From: Hermatobates lingyangjiaoensis
Taxonomy: Eukaryota > Arthropoda > Insecta > Hemiptera > Hermatobatidae
Length of the DNA: 64,000 nt
Direction of reading: 5' to 3'
NCBI GenBank assembly: GCA_026182355.1
Contig: JAPFBL010000068.1
Coordinates: 2,931,001-2,995,000 of the forward strand
Part shown: positions 36,401 to 50,239 of the stretch, one piece after another
How positions within the stretch are numbered: position 1 is the stretch's first letter
Layout of the letters: the number at the start of each line of letters is the position of its first letter
Position numbers and translations under genes: made by a program
Notes under the pieces: generated by a model
Seen by the model: only the letters and a program-made list of their open reading frames with translations
Told to the model about the DNA's origin: nothing
The model's database searches: none

Positions 36401-39400
36401 TGTGCCTTCAAATTCTTTAACGTACTGTTTGTTTAGTCCTCATTTTGTATGATAGAATTGAAATGACTTTTTTTTTTTTATTAGTGAATATAAATCTATC
36501 ATAGATCGTAACCTTTATCTTTCCTGGAATGCAGCCATTATCAAGGCTACTAAATATAACAACAAATGTAGGATATGGAAGTTAGTCAGTTAGTCGACTA
36601 CAGAATGTGTGTTGGGTACAGTAAGAACTATGGGGAACACTATTAATAATCCACAACATGTGTTGTACCCTACAGTTCCAAGTGATGCACTCCACACAGA
36701 CCAGTCTAGATGTGATTCACGCTACAGTGCCCACAAAACAATGTTGGGATGTTCTAAGAATTATTCATAACTCGAAATGCTCCTCCTACTATAGTCCGCA
36801 TCTCTTGCGTTTTGGTTCAATCGTACTATAGCCTCCTCGTGGAGGATAACAGTGCAATTCGTGATTTGTTTTAATTTATTAGCATGTTCATCGCTGTGTT
36901 CAATGACTATTTTGACAAGTGACAACGCATCATAGATTAGTTTTTAATGTGTTATAATTGCTTCTTGTCAGTCACTGATACCAATAGAAGTATTTAATGG
37001 ATTGAAATAAATTTTTCTGAAACTTGTAGTTGTTCTTTACTGTTTATTTTTGTATATATCAAATACAGCAGATAAAGAAATATCAGTTTACTTCTTATAT
37101 ACGACAGTGAATACTTCTCTCGGGCTAGCCTAATTATGACATGCCCTTTGGCAGCAGCGCAGGTGAAATGTTTCAAGAGTCAGAAATAAATACATTATGA
37201 CTGCAAAACATCAAGATGAGTTTTAAAATATGAAACCTACAATAAAGGTAAAGGAAATATCCTTTTTCTTATTTTGTTTAGAGTGAAAGTTGTACAGTCC
37301 ACTTAACTGAAGGCTGACGTAGCTCTTCTGTAAATGTTTCCTTAATACAATTGTTTTTGCAACTCGATACTTGTAGAGTTCTCTTTAGTATTGAATATGG
37401 GTGCTAATGGTCGCATGCTTCGTAAACTGATATCTAACTCTATCTAGTTCCTCATCTTTCCTTTGAATTTTAAGTGACATGCATTGTTATTATTAACGTC
37501 TTCAATTTTTTTTGTCATTTGGCTCCATGGAAACTCGAGTTAAACATTTTCTTTATGTTAGACCTTTTTCTATATTAGTCCTTTCAAACTTTCACCAAGT
37601 GTCTAATAACCTCTTTGTTTTCCTACATGTCACCTTTAGTAATGGACATTTTTCACCTTCGCTCGTATCAAACCGACTGACGCTCAGCAGTGCCTTGATT
37701 TTTATAGTTCACATCCGTTCCATGTTTAGAACACATTCCTAGATATCTGGTCTATTACAGATCGCAGCTTACAAATTAACGTATGAATAAATAATTTATG
37801 TGATCGTGGCCCTCTCCCTAAGTTTATGAATTCATTTCTGACTGGTTACATAGCAGTTTTAGTCTCACGAGTGACGTCCGATACTACTGTCTTCATCAGA
37901 ATTTTTTTTTCCTGATGCTTACAGGTTGCGTACAGTTATTGAGGAGTTTCTCCCTCATTGCTCGGTATATCTCGTTTTGGGTCCTAGGTTTTTATTACTG
38001 ATAGCAGGCTGATTGTCACTGTGTAAGTCTTGGTTTCTAAAAGTTACCTATAGAGTACATAAAAGGAGTAGATTGAGACTTATTATACGTATTAAGACTA
38101 TTCATCGTAGGCATAAAACTTTTTACCTTTCACTAGATATGGAAGGATTTGTGGAAACGTTTCCGGAAAGGTATCCCTCTACTATGAGTTGTGGAACAGG
38201 GAAATGGACAGTTCAAGATGACTGAGATCATTGCTATAGAATTGTCTGTAAACCATTGACTTTGTTTGCAGAATGAAACTACGATTACTTAGAATGAATG
38301 ATAAAGAATTTGAATAATTTCAAATTGTTCAATTGTTATACATTTCGAAAGTTCAGATGAACTGAAGGCATAAGCGGGGAGTATAGAATAAACTTTAATG
38401 TTTGTAACTCCCTAGAATTAAGTGTAGCGTTAATGCCTGTTGACATGGTTGAAAGGAATCCGAGAGAATTTGTAATAAGTAGCTATAATGGAGACGTAGG
38501 TGTGAGTTGGTTCGGTGGGCATGAATAACTAGAGTAAGCTTTGAATAAACGAAGAGTGTGCGAACTTCAAAATCACTTGTATTTCTGCCGCTTCAAGCTT
38601 CTTATGCTGTCAATAAGAAAACATTTTCAGTGGGGAACAACAGGATTGATTTATAAAATATAACAATTTAGCTGGAGCTAATATGTGAATATTTATTCAA
38701 CCTTCTTTTCGAACCCATAACAACTAAATACATGCAGTATTAACACGCTTACTTATGCTTTAAACAGGCTGTTGGAAACATTTTGTTATCAATGAATAAT
38801 TTTAATCTAACATCATCAAGAAACATTTGACTTATCTAAGTGGGTTTTGTAATAAGCACACATTTACTGTGTTTATTGTACTGCGGTAACTAAATGTCTT
38901 TTGAATGTTATCAGAGAAGAAGGAATCTTCATAGAGTATCTGAGAGCACATGCAAATTGGTTTTATATCCCTGTGAAGGGTGGCTTGGACAGAGTATTTC
39001 AGGTCTTTTTGAATCCTTACATTTTCATAAAGATTTGAAGCATGAAGTAGCATACAAACTTTCACGTTTTAAATTTCTCTATTTTATTTCCTCATATAAA
39101 AAAAAAAATCGATTTTATGAAATCTTATATTAAACTTCCTCAGTCATGGAATTACTATTAAAATGCTTCAGCGAAACAGTTAAAAGATATTTCTATTAAT
39201 TGTGGCGAGCCCTACTTTTCACTGGCTTCAGATGCCCTCCATTGGTTTGACATACGAGAGGTTTAGTACGCTTCCTTAGTGCTGATGATTAGTGATAGGC
39301 TAGATCATTAATTTTTTATGAGAGAGAAAAGTCTCTATGACGTGAAGCCACCAAGTTTTATGACCCGTACTCCTACTTAGAAACACAACCTCTTAATACT

Positions 39401-40194
39401 TGAGTGTGCAGAATACATATTGCTTTAATATGCAATACTAACTCGCTTATGTGTCTCAATCATAATGGAAGGGTGCCAAAATTTTCCGTTTTTTCGTCTT
39501 AAGATTGAAGTTGAAAGCCTATATGTGTGAGTATTAAAAAAAAAAAAATTCCATAACTTCATACCGACAGTTTGAGTAGTGTTTCATCCTTCAGGCGTAC
39601 ACAGATATCAACACTTACATATTTTCATAACGTACAACTCTATGTTTATCTCGTGTAGGTAATCCTGGTTATGACGCTTCTAAATAATATTTGACTTTAG
39701 TGTTCTATCAATTAGTCGCAGTTTTGTTGGTTTACCAGCATCGTATTGCGTAGGTAAGATGTATACAAGAATAAATCACCCGAGTTGACTTGGAAAGCGT
39801 CAGATTTACTCTCAGCTGAAGGGGTGACTTGAAAGACATTTCTTTGTTGATAAGCACTGAAACTCTTTGGAAAACGAAGCAAATCCAGTCTCTGTTTACC
39901 TTTAATTCCAGTTTCTTTTGACCCTTTAAAAAGTTCTCCTTCAACGATTTTTTTTAATATATTTTATAGTATTCCCAGTTATTTAGTCTCATAAGTCAGA
40001 CAGTATTTTTCTTGTTTTTCTTAATTAAAGTTTGAACCAGTATAGTGATTGAATAGTGGCTATTGCATAAACAATGTATTCAATAAATCAATAAGCTCTA
40101 ATATCCTTAAATCTCATATTTAAAATATCGCTCGCGAATATGTAAATAAAAAAATTGGAAATAGTATTGACTTTTCTGTAAGTAAAGTATACTG
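33477..40194. other. No gene seen
   Basis: About 6.7 kb of AT-rich DNA. The longest frame (114 codons, minus, 33,467-33,811) is Ile/Tyr/Phe-rich and looks like translated AT-rich noise. A G+C-richer stretch at 34,920-35,045 has a vague tRNA-like start, not convincing. No exon chain could be assembled. Confidence 0.5.
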
Positions 40195-40290
40195 ATCATT
40201 AAAAAATTCGATCGCAAACTTTGACGGATTTACATGTTTTGAGGTCCCTAAAGTCCTTTTTGATGATGTATGTGTGTATGTTGGTTGTTG
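40195..40290 (+). repeat. Dispersed repeat family A
   Basis: The AAAAAATTCGATC, TTTGACGGA and TTACATGTTTTGAGGTCCC blocks occur in the same order as at 4.2 kb, followed by TGATGATGTATGTGTGTATG, a short degenerate TG repeat. This is a clear second plus-strand copy. Confidence 0.8.
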
Positions 40291-41687
40291 TGTAGATGTG
40301 CTAAAAGGTCTTGAGCATGTTACAGCCATAACAATTAAATTATGCGAAAAAAATGAAAAATAAAATTCATACTATTCCGATTGTTGCGAAGAGCAGTATA
40401 GGTTGTCTACATCTGTACTTGTCTGACTTGTTCACAATTAGTTAAACATTTTTTAAGTGAATCGAGTAAAATTGTTGTTTAGAAGTTTAATATAAAAAAA
40501 ATCAAATTTTTAATGAGGTCAAATATGTCAAGGAAGAATATAATTCTTAATTGTGTAAAATCAACCCCAACAAATATGCATTTTCTATGCTCTCCGTGTA
40601 ATGATGGATAGTAGTCTAACAAACTCTTCTATAATCAATCTACTTGTTGGACCCTTGAAGAAAAGTTAATGTCAGATATAGATCTTGGGGGTGTTTGTAA
40701 ACCCGATTCTCTTTAGATAATAATGAAGTATGAGAAATGTACTCTTTTGTTCATTATTGCAAAATGGATACTAATTTACAGCTATTTCCTTGGTGATTCG
40801 ATGAACCTAACATTTTTCCTTACGTTGTTCTGTCAATATAGAAACATTATGAAGTCTTAAAAGTATCACATTGCCTTAGTTCTTCATGAAGAGAAAGAGA
40901 GAGAGATCATGATAGGTGACTTCGATTGTAACAGATCCACTGGTTATCTAATATAAGAGAGAAGGAAGGAACACCGTTGCATCTGCTGGCTGACTGTCAG
41001 GCTGCACAGAGGTAGGTGCTTCGGGACACTCAAAAAAATCGAAGAAAAACTTTTACCGCTGGACCCAGCAAAAGTACTCAGCTTCTTGGAGGCGTTGAAG
41101 CCAACTGCTGGAATACTTTAGTACAGAAGTGGGGAAGTACAATAGTTTTTTTAAGACGCAGTGCTACAGTCACCCTCAAATATTAATAAAAAAAAATTAA
41201 AATATAACAGAGGGTAATGTAACAGTATTTTACATGGGCTTTACAAAAGTTTTTTACTTCTGTGGTAAAACCAATGATATTATATGCATCGATTGTGTAG
41301 AGATGGATAACTGGATCAATCGCTATCTGAGCTACCTCCAGGATGGAAAGACTAATAACAACTCTCACTTAGACATTTATATCAAAAATGATTAATTTTC
41401 TGTTTATTTTACAAAATTAAAAGGGCTCTGTGAGAGATATAATATAAAAAAATTAATAGAATGAAATATGATTCCACCTATACCTATATGTTGATTAGAA
41501 AAAAAGCCCTTCATAGGCTCTCGAAGTAAACACAAATAATCTTGTAGAATGAATGCTTTCTGATTTCAATAAAAGGCTCTAGTCTGATATACTGACGGAT
41601 CATAAATGAATAATGAAAACAGTTCATTATTTTAGATCTCTTTATAATAGATTTATAAGAGATTTATAATAGCATTTATCTAATGCT
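40291..41687. other. No gene seen
   Basis: AT-rich with a G+C-richer patch around 40,975-41,110 that I could not identify. Confidence 0.45.
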
Positions 41688-41760
41688 ATTAATAATAGTA
41701 TTGTTATTATTAATAATAACAATAATAATAATTATTATTATTATTGTTATTATTATTAAA
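41688..41760. repeat. Palindromic AAT/ATT microsatellite
   Basis: Runs of TTATTAATAATAACAATAAT followed by ATTATTATTATTGTTATT form an imperfect self-complementary trinucleotide repeat that can fold into a long hairpin. Confidence 0.85.
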
Positions 41761-43340
41761 ACAAAAGTAATTTTATTTTCATTTAGTTTTTCGTAACAAG
41801 GAAACACCTGGGAATGAGTTAGTAAACAATTTTGAAATGTGTGTAACCATACAAACATCCTGCAATTTCAAGTATTTCTACACTCCCTACACTCTTCTGC
41901 TTTCACACGAGTGGGGGTGGCAAATAGATAAAGAGAAAAATCAGTTAAAAGGTGGTGAGAACGACCGCCCCCAATTTAGTTTAATAAACTCATTCCAAGT
42001 GAATTTACTTTTGTATAGAATACTATAGTTTCAAAAGCAAAATTTAAAAATATATGTAAATCATTTATTAGAAGTTTCTGCGTACTTCATTATTATGGAT
42101 GGAAGCTATATTTTTTTCCTTCTAAACTTCTATATCTGGAATGTTCAAGTTTTGGGACTACCGTGAAACTGATATTAGCATTTGCTGAATAAAACTTAAG
42201 AATATTTCTGCAACCACAACTGACAGTTTTGCAATAAAATGAAAAGAAAATGGCCTATCATTTGCTTTTTAAAGCTTATGAACATAATATTGTTCATACC
42301 GTTTGATGGATCACAATGAAATATCACCCAAGGACGAGCTGAGTCCATTTTATGTTTGTAAAAAAAATATTTTTAAACGCCAAATGACTGACTATAGAGC
42401 AGTGAAATTTTGTTGAAAAAATCTACCTAAAATTAGTTGCATAAAAAAAATATATCGACCGATTCCTTTTATATTAACTTAGAAATTTGTTATTGCAATG
42501 GAGTAAAATTAATTGCTCTCTGAATTGTTGATAATAAGTGGTAAAGGAGAAAGGACTGGATGTAAATTGAGGTCATTCTTAGGAAGAAAGAAACTTGGTC
42601 TCAAAGGTTTTTCTATAAAAGTTCTAAATTAGAAATCCCAGAGGTATGCAAAACTTTGGGGTTTGGTTAGATAGTTGGATGAACGACTAAACTGGGATAG
42701 CCAAGTAACTAGGTACATTGACTAAGGCCACAAAAGCAACATTCCACTGTAAGGGATTCTATGTCAGAACATAGGATTTTATACCAACTCTACTTTTTTG
42801 GATCTGCAAAATTAATATGACTGCTAGGATGAAACCAATAGTATATATTCGTCGGTTATAAAATGAAAACGCTACAAACACAGTTATTATGTTCCAGTTA
42901 CAAACCGCTTATAACATATTTCACAGAGGGCAAGGGCATGATGATAAATGGTCATCAGGGAAGCTTCCTGCTTTCAAAAAGAGGTTGATGTTTGGTATAC
43001 AGCGTTTCAGAGATAGAGATTTTTGGATTATCATACCTAACACCAATAGAAATAAGACATACCTTTATAAGAATGATTATGACGTTCATTAAAGGACTTA
43101 TGTAAGAGGAGTCTTAAGGCTGTACCAGTGGATACTAAAGTGTATGCTGTAGGACTCGAGGGCTTCACAAAAAAATTCAATGGTTCAGGAGATAATTGTT
43201 TCAACCTTTGATCCTTTGTTTACTTATATGTAGCCGGAGCGGGCTGATATTGCAATATAAACACAAACAATGTCTAGGCCCAACAGAAGTTATTCAATCC
43301 GTAATTAACCAGCCTTAGAGGTGATTTATTAAAAAAATTC
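41761..43340. other. No gene seen
   Basis: AT-rich. Frames of 63-67 codons at 41,837 and 42,889 (plus) have no recognisable domain. Confidence 0.5.
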
Positions 43341-43402
43341 CAGTTCAACCCGACCCAGGCCCGTGGGTATTAAAACCTACCCGGCCCGAGCCCGATAAAC
43401 TC
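43341..43402. repeat. CCCGACCC/CCCGGCCC G+C-rich block, origin unknown
   Basis: CCCGACCCAGGCCCG and CCCGGCCCGAGCCCGATAA stand out in AT-rich DNA. Such iterated GGCCCGA-type motifs are seen in subterminal regions of some non-autonomous DNA transposons, particularly hAT-like ones. I did not find flanking inverted repeats, so only the block itself is certain. Confidence 0.35.
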
Positions 43403-44271
43403 TGGCTCCGGCTTAAGATCTTATCTCTAACCAGTATTCATCACATAGAATACTCCACTGTTAGGTCTAGTCTTCAGACAGTTACTTTTGCGAGTAAATT
43501 ATTAATTTTCAAGTTGATCATATTTACATTTGTTAAGTTATTAACAAATAAATTAACTACATACTAAACGAGTATCGAATCTCCGACTTAGAAAACTTAC
43601 GGGAAGCAACCAGTAGATCAAATGAAAACACTTGAATATAGTAAAAACCTAATCATTAAATTTATCAACTAATAATCAAGTAGGACTGACTACTTTTTTG
43701 TAATTGACAAAATACTAACAGCTATGGAAGAAAACTATCCAGGATGTAGAACTAATAAGTTGAAGAAGGCCTGGTCGAGCATGCAGTAACAGATAACTCA
43801 AGAGTAACGGTTATTTGTTAAAATAATGAAATAAATATGTTTAAGAGTAACGATAATTGACTAACTGGAGTAAATGTGATTGCGGTTACCCTTATAAAGA
43901 AATAAATACACTTCCCACTGATAATTGTTTAGGTTAGAGTTACTCAGTGTAGAGAGAGGAAAGGCTGTAGTTAGAATTGCTTGAATGCTTTCAGTTTTAC
44001 CGCAGAAGTTCGCCCACATGAATGTCTCTATGTGGTAATGAGGAACGACTGCGTTTCCACAGCTCTCAACCACAAACTCTCCTGGCAACTCAAAACACCT
44101 TTTACAAATTTAAATGATTCAAAGCAAGTGTAATATAGTTGGTTTTTTCTGAAACTAAGCTAAATATCTTTCTTTTTTAAAATTCGGTGTTCAATTGAAT
44201 GCGTTGATTTTTTACAATTATTTTTACTATCATTAGTGTCTTAAATAATAGGTTTCGGATTATTTGTAGCT
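43403..44271. other. No gene seen
   Basis: AT-rich; a 75-codon minus-strand frame at 43,861-44,088 lacks support. Confidence 0.5.
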
Positions 44272-44286
44272 CCCCCCCCCCCCCCC
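44272..44286. repeat. Poly-C run of 15
   Basis: Fifteen consecutive C residues in otherwise AT-rich DNA. Length in the assembly may be unreliable. Confidence 0.9.
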
Positions 44287-46110
44287 ATATAAAAACACAG
44301 AAAAACTAATTCAAGGCATTGTCTCCTCGACTCCTCCTTGTGGACGAGGTTTTGGAACTCTTGAAAAGTGGTCTCCTGAAGAAGGAAGAGTTCCGAAGCC
44401 AGTCGAGTAATCAGGAGGTAATATGCAGTATAATGTTTATTTTTAGAATTATACTCTAATAATCTCGGGGGGGTAGGTGGGAGGAGACCAATGTCTGGTT
44501 TAACTATTACGTTAAATTTCATATAAAGTTTCGAGGAAAATGGTAACGATTGGACATTTTAGTCGATTAAGGAATAAAAAAAACTTGCATTCATAGGTGC
44601 CCAACCAATAAGCTAGGCGTATTACCTTTAGGTGTCATAAGACTTACCTTCAAAGCACTTATTTTAGTGTCATATTGTTGACACATCTGGACTGAATTAT
44701 GTAGATAGACTAGATACTTATGTAGAATAACTGAAACTCCTAATAGTCCCAATCAAACTCACCTCTATTTCTAAAGATGCCATCATAAATCGCTTTAATG
44801 AAGAAAATAACCATTTCTAGTAAGCTATAAACATCCAAAAATGAGCAATAGATAATAAGAAAAGCACCATCACTTGTGTGGTTCTGAAAAAAAACCGACA
44901 ACTTGTTTATACTGTTTTCTTACGGTCGAATAATATTTAAAATAAGTTTTATTAAAATAATAAAGTTCACTTTTGTTTATTCAAAAATACCATTCCATTG
45001 TGTATACGTAGATATCTGTATAAAGAAAAGAAAGGTTTTGTCTGCACATTGCTTCGAATTGGCTCATTTCAAGTTATCCTTATGTTTTATACATTAGAGA
45101 AATCGAATCCACCAGTAGAAAAATGTTTGTCTGTTTCTTTGTTTCTTTGTTAGTCCGCAATATTTTGTCATAGTAAACCCAGCCACCATAAGCCATTGTA
45201 AGCCGAAACTTCGTCAGTGGATTTGTGTAGGTCTGACTTAAAATCTAAGATTTGAATGGATTGGAAATTCAACATAGAATCGAAGTTATGGACTTTTAAG
45301 AAGTGTTTCGCTAGCTACACAATCATTTTTATTTTAAAAATATACAGGTGTTTTGAGGTGCCTGATACTGTATCAAGTAGATATTGTTAGTTGTTTTTAA
45401 TTTTGTTTGCGTTTATCATAATTTGCTAGCTTTAAAAAAGTGAGTTCTACCTACCCTCATACTAAATAAGAAGTATATGTAGAATAAAAACAAATTTGAG
45501 GTCAATATCTAAAGCTGCAAACCGTAAAAGAAACTCCAGATCTAATGTCAGTTATGGACTGTACTAATGATGATATTTTCTAAGATTTTATAATTCCTAA
45601 TAATATTTTGGAATATCATCTCAGACTTTTTCTATAACTTCTGAAGATTGGTATATCTTCTAGTTGTACATATTTATAGAATCCATTTTCACTTAAAGGT
45701 TAGTTCAAGTTGAGGTAATTAGTTTGTTAAGTTAAATTTTAGCAGAAAGTTTTTGTTTCAAGAAAGTACGTTTTATAGAATTTAGGAATAGTTGTTCTCT
45801 GTACAACGGTTGGGATAAGAATTTTTGCAGACAACTCGTCGCTTGCGCTTTATTAACAAACTGCAGTCTGCAAATATTTTCGAGAAATCCAAGGTAAACA
45901 TATCCATAAAGCTTTGCTTACACATACAATTCGTACATAAATGTTAGTCATTCACTTGTCTAGAGAATGGGCACAGTCAAATATTTTTAGATTCGCTGAG
46001 TGCATCAGTATAAACTGAATACAAGTTACCATCCAAATTACTTGTACCATATGCAATATACCTCTTTCGGGCACTTTAAAAATATTTTTGTCTTTAAGGG
46101 AATAATTAAA
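44287..46110. other. No gene seen
   Basis: AT-rich. ACAGGTGTTTTGAGGTGCCTG at about 45,346 echoes the family A core but without the rest of the element. No gene evidence. Confidence 0.5.
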
Positions 46111-46225
46111 GTGATTCAATGAATAACTTAGTGATTCACTCACTAATGAAAATTATTTGATTCATCATAGTGATGTTCTTCTAATAGATCACTTGATTCA
46201 TTAGAAAAACATCAAGTGATTCGAG
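46111..46225. repeat. Cluster of TGATTCA words
   Basis: TGATTCA or TGATTCG occurs at about 46,112, 46,132, 46,158, 46,194 and 46,217, with TCACTTGATTCATTAGAAAA and a partly complementary upstream segment between. It may be a degenerate minisatellite or a binding-site cluster; function unknown. Confidence 0.45.
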
Positions 46226-46427
46226 TGAATTTCGTTATTTTGAATTATAACTAAAAAACTATACAGAATTAAAAGTAGACTAGATTATACCGTACTAAAA
46301 ATGTGATTTTTAGTGTAAAGTTAATATATTGTACATTAAACCGATTATCTATAGATGACATTAATTAAATCAATTTGGGAAGTAATATGAAAAAAGGTTT
46401 TATATTTTGAATTTAAATTATAATTAT

Positions 46428-46612
46428 ATTTTATCGTTAATTTATATTATATTATTTATATTATATTATTATTATATTATATTTATATTATATTTAATAT
46501 TATAATAATATTATATAATATTATAATAATAATATAATAATTATAATATTATATTATAATATATTATATTTATTATATTATATTTATATTATATTATATA
46601 TTTTTTTATCGT
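46428..46612. repeat. TTATA/TATAA low-complexity tract
   Basis: About 185 bases made almost solely of TTATAT, TATAAT and ATTATT words on both strands, extensively self-complementary. Confidence 0.9.
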
Positions 46613-49600
46613 TTATATTTTTAATTCGTTAATTGTAAAAATATGAAATTTATGTTAAGTCAATGGTGCTTCATTTTATGTAAGGTTAGAAGTTTAGTGC
46701 AAGTAAATATATGCTCTAAACTTCTTACTAAACTTCTTTCTTCTTGCTTTAGTGCACTGAAATTAAATCAGTGCAAGAAAAAAACCTGATAATTATCATT
46801 TGCTTTTGAATAAACCATCAGAAGATTGTTGTATACAATTGCTGCTAGAAATAGAATGAGATATTTATTAGCCCTCAAAATAAATTAAGACCTAATTGTT
46901 GAGGTGTAGTGGGGGTGTTTTCCCAGGAGAATGACTGTAAGCGAACTTTGGAATCTATGGTTGGAGACCTGTCTTAACAAGTCAGTCCCATTCGTGCTTC
47001 CCCAGACCGAACAGAGCAAAATTACGTCTCATCATGACCCTAAGGTATATATATCTATTTCTTCATAGATCCATGTCCTATAATATTATTTTTCATCATT
47101 TTCTTTATATATACTTACACATCCATTGTATACAGTGCAATATTCTATACACAATACCTATATTAAAAGTTATTAAAGTTAAATGGAAATTATTTTACTT
47201 CTTTTTGATCCATCAATATCAAACAAACAAAAGTTAGTTCATTTAAAATGATCATTTCTTTTAAAAGTTAGAATTTATAAAACTAATCTAAAATAATTTC
47301 TTTGCAATACTTAAAATTGATTACAATAAAATTAACAAAGCATAATTAAATTTCTTAGCCTAGTTCTTTTGTAATTTTACTACACAATTGTAATGAGGCT
47401 GTTCATCTCCTCTTGCATTTCATGCTACTTTTCAACTACTCACTAATTAGATATTCACTTCTATTAATTATGAATTGTAACATTCTGCAAAAGGCATCTG
47501 AAATTTATTTAGAATACAAATGTTTAAATTAGGTAGTCTTTAATTCCTTGTTGTTTGAAGATCAACTTTCTTGAAATAGATATAAAAAAATGTTAAATAC
47601 TTAACTAGATAATAAAATAAATACTAGATAATTATAAAAAATGAAATTTTTAAAAATGATAGTTTTAATTTTCTAGTTGAATGTTTACAAAAGCTGTAAG
47701 CTTATCGCCATCTTTGATTCCCATTTCCTCTCTTACTCCCACTCTGTTTTCATCCCTGTCTTACGCTCACTCCCCCTCTCTATATTCATATATTACTCTC
47801 TCTGTCTTTCTTCTCCTTCTCACTCTCTCACCCATATCTCGCTGTCCTCTTACACTTCACACCTGACCTTTGTAACAGTGTCAATTATAATAGTTTTTTT
47901 GTTTTCTTTTCCTGATTTCTGTGACCTGAAAGCAGAGAATTTCTTTTTCACTTGTTCCCTTATACAAATTAAACATATAACACTTTCAATTCCTAAGATT
48001 ATTATGACACTTGGCATCTTCGTTCATGTGCTTTATTCTTAAGTGATATACACATTTGTATAAAAAAAAAAATGTTAATCGACTCTGTAAAAAGAGTAGA
48101 AATATTTTAAACTATTTCACTTTCAAAAAAATTAGAATGACTGAAATTTAGTTTTTTTACAGTATTAGGAAAGACTGAAGTATTAGTTGAGTATTTCATA
48201 GTATAATACAGTATTACTGCAGTTCCAGAAATACTCAACATTCTACATACACTTGAGCAGGCTTATTTGATTTATATGCATGAATCATATTTAAACAAAT
48301 CTTATGTTTACCCTGATGTTAATGGTAATGAGAATAATTAAATTGACAGTTTAAGATACTATTATACCGGTTGTGATTTCTGTATTGTAGAGTATCCGTA
48401 CTAAATTTCAGGTGAATCGGACTATTTTAACATTATTCAGAGAAATCAAAGTAATTATAATTTATAATAATAGAACGGTATATATGAACTTAGCAATACT
48501 TTAAAACCAATAATTTCTAATAATTCTACTATCTACGGTTCTTAATTTCACTAAGGGATAGACGTTTGAACAAATGAAATATCATAATACATTAAAGTAT
48601 TAAAAAAATATATAATAATCTGTAAGATACCCGCATCACCTGCAGATGAAGGTTAACATCTAAACAAACGGAAAATGCCCATTTTAAACTTGTTCTTTTT
48701 TTTACATTGTTGTTAGCTTAGATAACGTCAGAACATTAGATCTAAGGTTAAAGTTATTATCCTTTCAGTGTTTTCAGTTTTCACTAAAGTTAATTTTTTA
48801 TAAAATATTTTAATATGAATTTTTATTTATAGCTATGTTATATATTTTCTCACTTGAAGTTTTGCAGTTTAGACGTAGACACCACCTAAGAGTCACTCAT
48901 GTAGTTCTCACCATTATATATTAATGTTTTCTGTTCCGTTTACTGGCGGTCATCAAACATAGAGAATATAACCCGTTTGAAACTTTCAAAGTATTCTGAT
49001 TTTTCATCGGTAACGCTAGAGTTGCCATGATACTTCTGAATACTTATTCTTTACAGATATAATGTTCTTTTTCTGGATATTATCTCTTAGTTTAACCACG
49101 TTGTATATAATTTAATATTTTTATGTGTGTTTTCCTGTCTTTTGTTTAATATCCGTACCAACGTACAAAATCTAGAGTGGCCTACACTCAATGTTAATAG
49201 GATTAAATTATCAAACTGTTAACGGGTTTACAACATAATGATTTTTGTATCCTAAAAAGCTTTCACATTAAATCATAGATCTACATTTTTGAAAAAAAAA
49301 AAATTTATTTTAATAATTTGAATATTTCGTTCATTAATTCTTTCTCTGATTAAATCATGAATGTGTACTTAATATCATTGTCATATGGTCCTATCTATTT
49401 ATCCAATTTAGGGGTGTCCGAAATCATTCCCTTAATCTCTATTTAATTAATTATTATAATTATGTAAACATAAATTAAAATGGATAATATATTTCTAATT
49501 ATATTCTGCATGATTAATATAATAATAAAGCTGTATTGATAACAATTTATTTATAATTTAATAACGTTTTCATTAACATTAACTCTTTAGTATGAGGAAC

Positions 49601-49614
49601 TCTTTAAAATCACT
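46613..49614. other. No gene seen; one pyrimidine-rich tract
   Basis: AT-rich. A CT-rich stretch at about 47,715-47,870 makes overlapping Ser/Leu-rich frames of 61 and 121 codons that look like translated simple sequence. No domain or splice support. Confidence 0.5.
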
Positions 49615-50175
49615 TTGATTTGTTCTACGTGGGACTACCCTGTCCTGTAACATGCTCAACCTCCTTATGAACGGTCATAGGGCATCCGTTGATAACTACT
49701 CCGATTTACGTGTAGTCATCGACGTCAATTCTCACGGTCTACCTTCTAATGAGTGTTACAGTGTACAGATTCTGCGACAGATGCCGCGTGATGACATTAC
49801 CGTGACCGTTAGAGCCTCTAAATAGGTACACATCTGATTGCTCAGGGTGCGTAGTATACCTGGACTAAACCTTACAAGTTAATTTTGTATGTTTATTTTT
49901 TTATGTTATTTTATTTATTATTATTTGTGAATAAATTTATTTTGTTTTTTATTGCTTGTAAACATTATTTAGCTTTAGATACTTATTTCTAACAAATGTT
50001 TTATGTATTTTATTTTCATTTATTTCTCTCTAATTCTTTCTTTTTAATTCATTTAAATTTACCCAGCTTGTACTGATAAATTTGAATTTCCTATTTACTT
50101 CTTCTCAACTTTATTGTCTCAAGTTCGGGCGCGAGTGGCAGCACCGTCGGCTACCGAGTCGAGTACCTGCCATTT
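49615..50175 (+). mobile_element. PLE 3' fragment with decayed GIY-YIG domain, plus strand
   Basis: Starts inside the GIY-YIG endonuclease coding region, continues through an AT-rich 3' region from about 49,886, and reaches the G+C-rich terminal block near 50,128-50,173. There it is cut off before the CTGANGA motif by unrelated sequence. The coding part is broken (next entry). It is a 5'-truncated dead copy opening the 8-kb PLE cluster. Confidence 0.82.
49623..49882 (+). pseudogene. PLE GIY-YIG endonuclease fragment (frameshift and stop)
   Basis: FYVGL is followed, after a shift of frame, by LMNGHRASVDNYSDLRVVID, then HGLPSNECYSVQILRQMPRD and TVTVRAS. These align with residues ~231-294 of the frame at 53,515. 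The conserved Arg region has changed (LRMNGHR is LLMNGHR here), and a stop replaces a Glu codon of RASEEAH. With a frameshift, an in-frame stop and the loss of the catalytic-region Arg it cannot make an active nuclease. It is clearly more diverged than the 53-kb copy, so it is an older insertion or another subfamily. Confidence 0.85.
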
Positions 50176-50239
50176 AATTGAAACCTATAGTAAATATAGA
50201 TATGTTTATATTGATATGGCTTCTCGACCACTGATTTTT

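Noticed and set aside
36600..36690. Foldback of TGTTGGGTACAGTAAGAACT / TGTTGTACCCTACAGTTCC
   Set aside because: On close reading the two halves pair only in short blocks with several mismatches; not distinguishable from chance.
45190..45370. Further copy of dispersed repeat family A
   Set aside because: Only the ACAGGTGTTTTGAGGTGCC core resembles it; the flanking blocks are absent or out of order.
47677..48042. 121-codon Ser/Leu-rich frame
   Set aside because: It comes from a CT-rich simple-sequence tract; overlapping frames are equally open and there is no domain or splice support.
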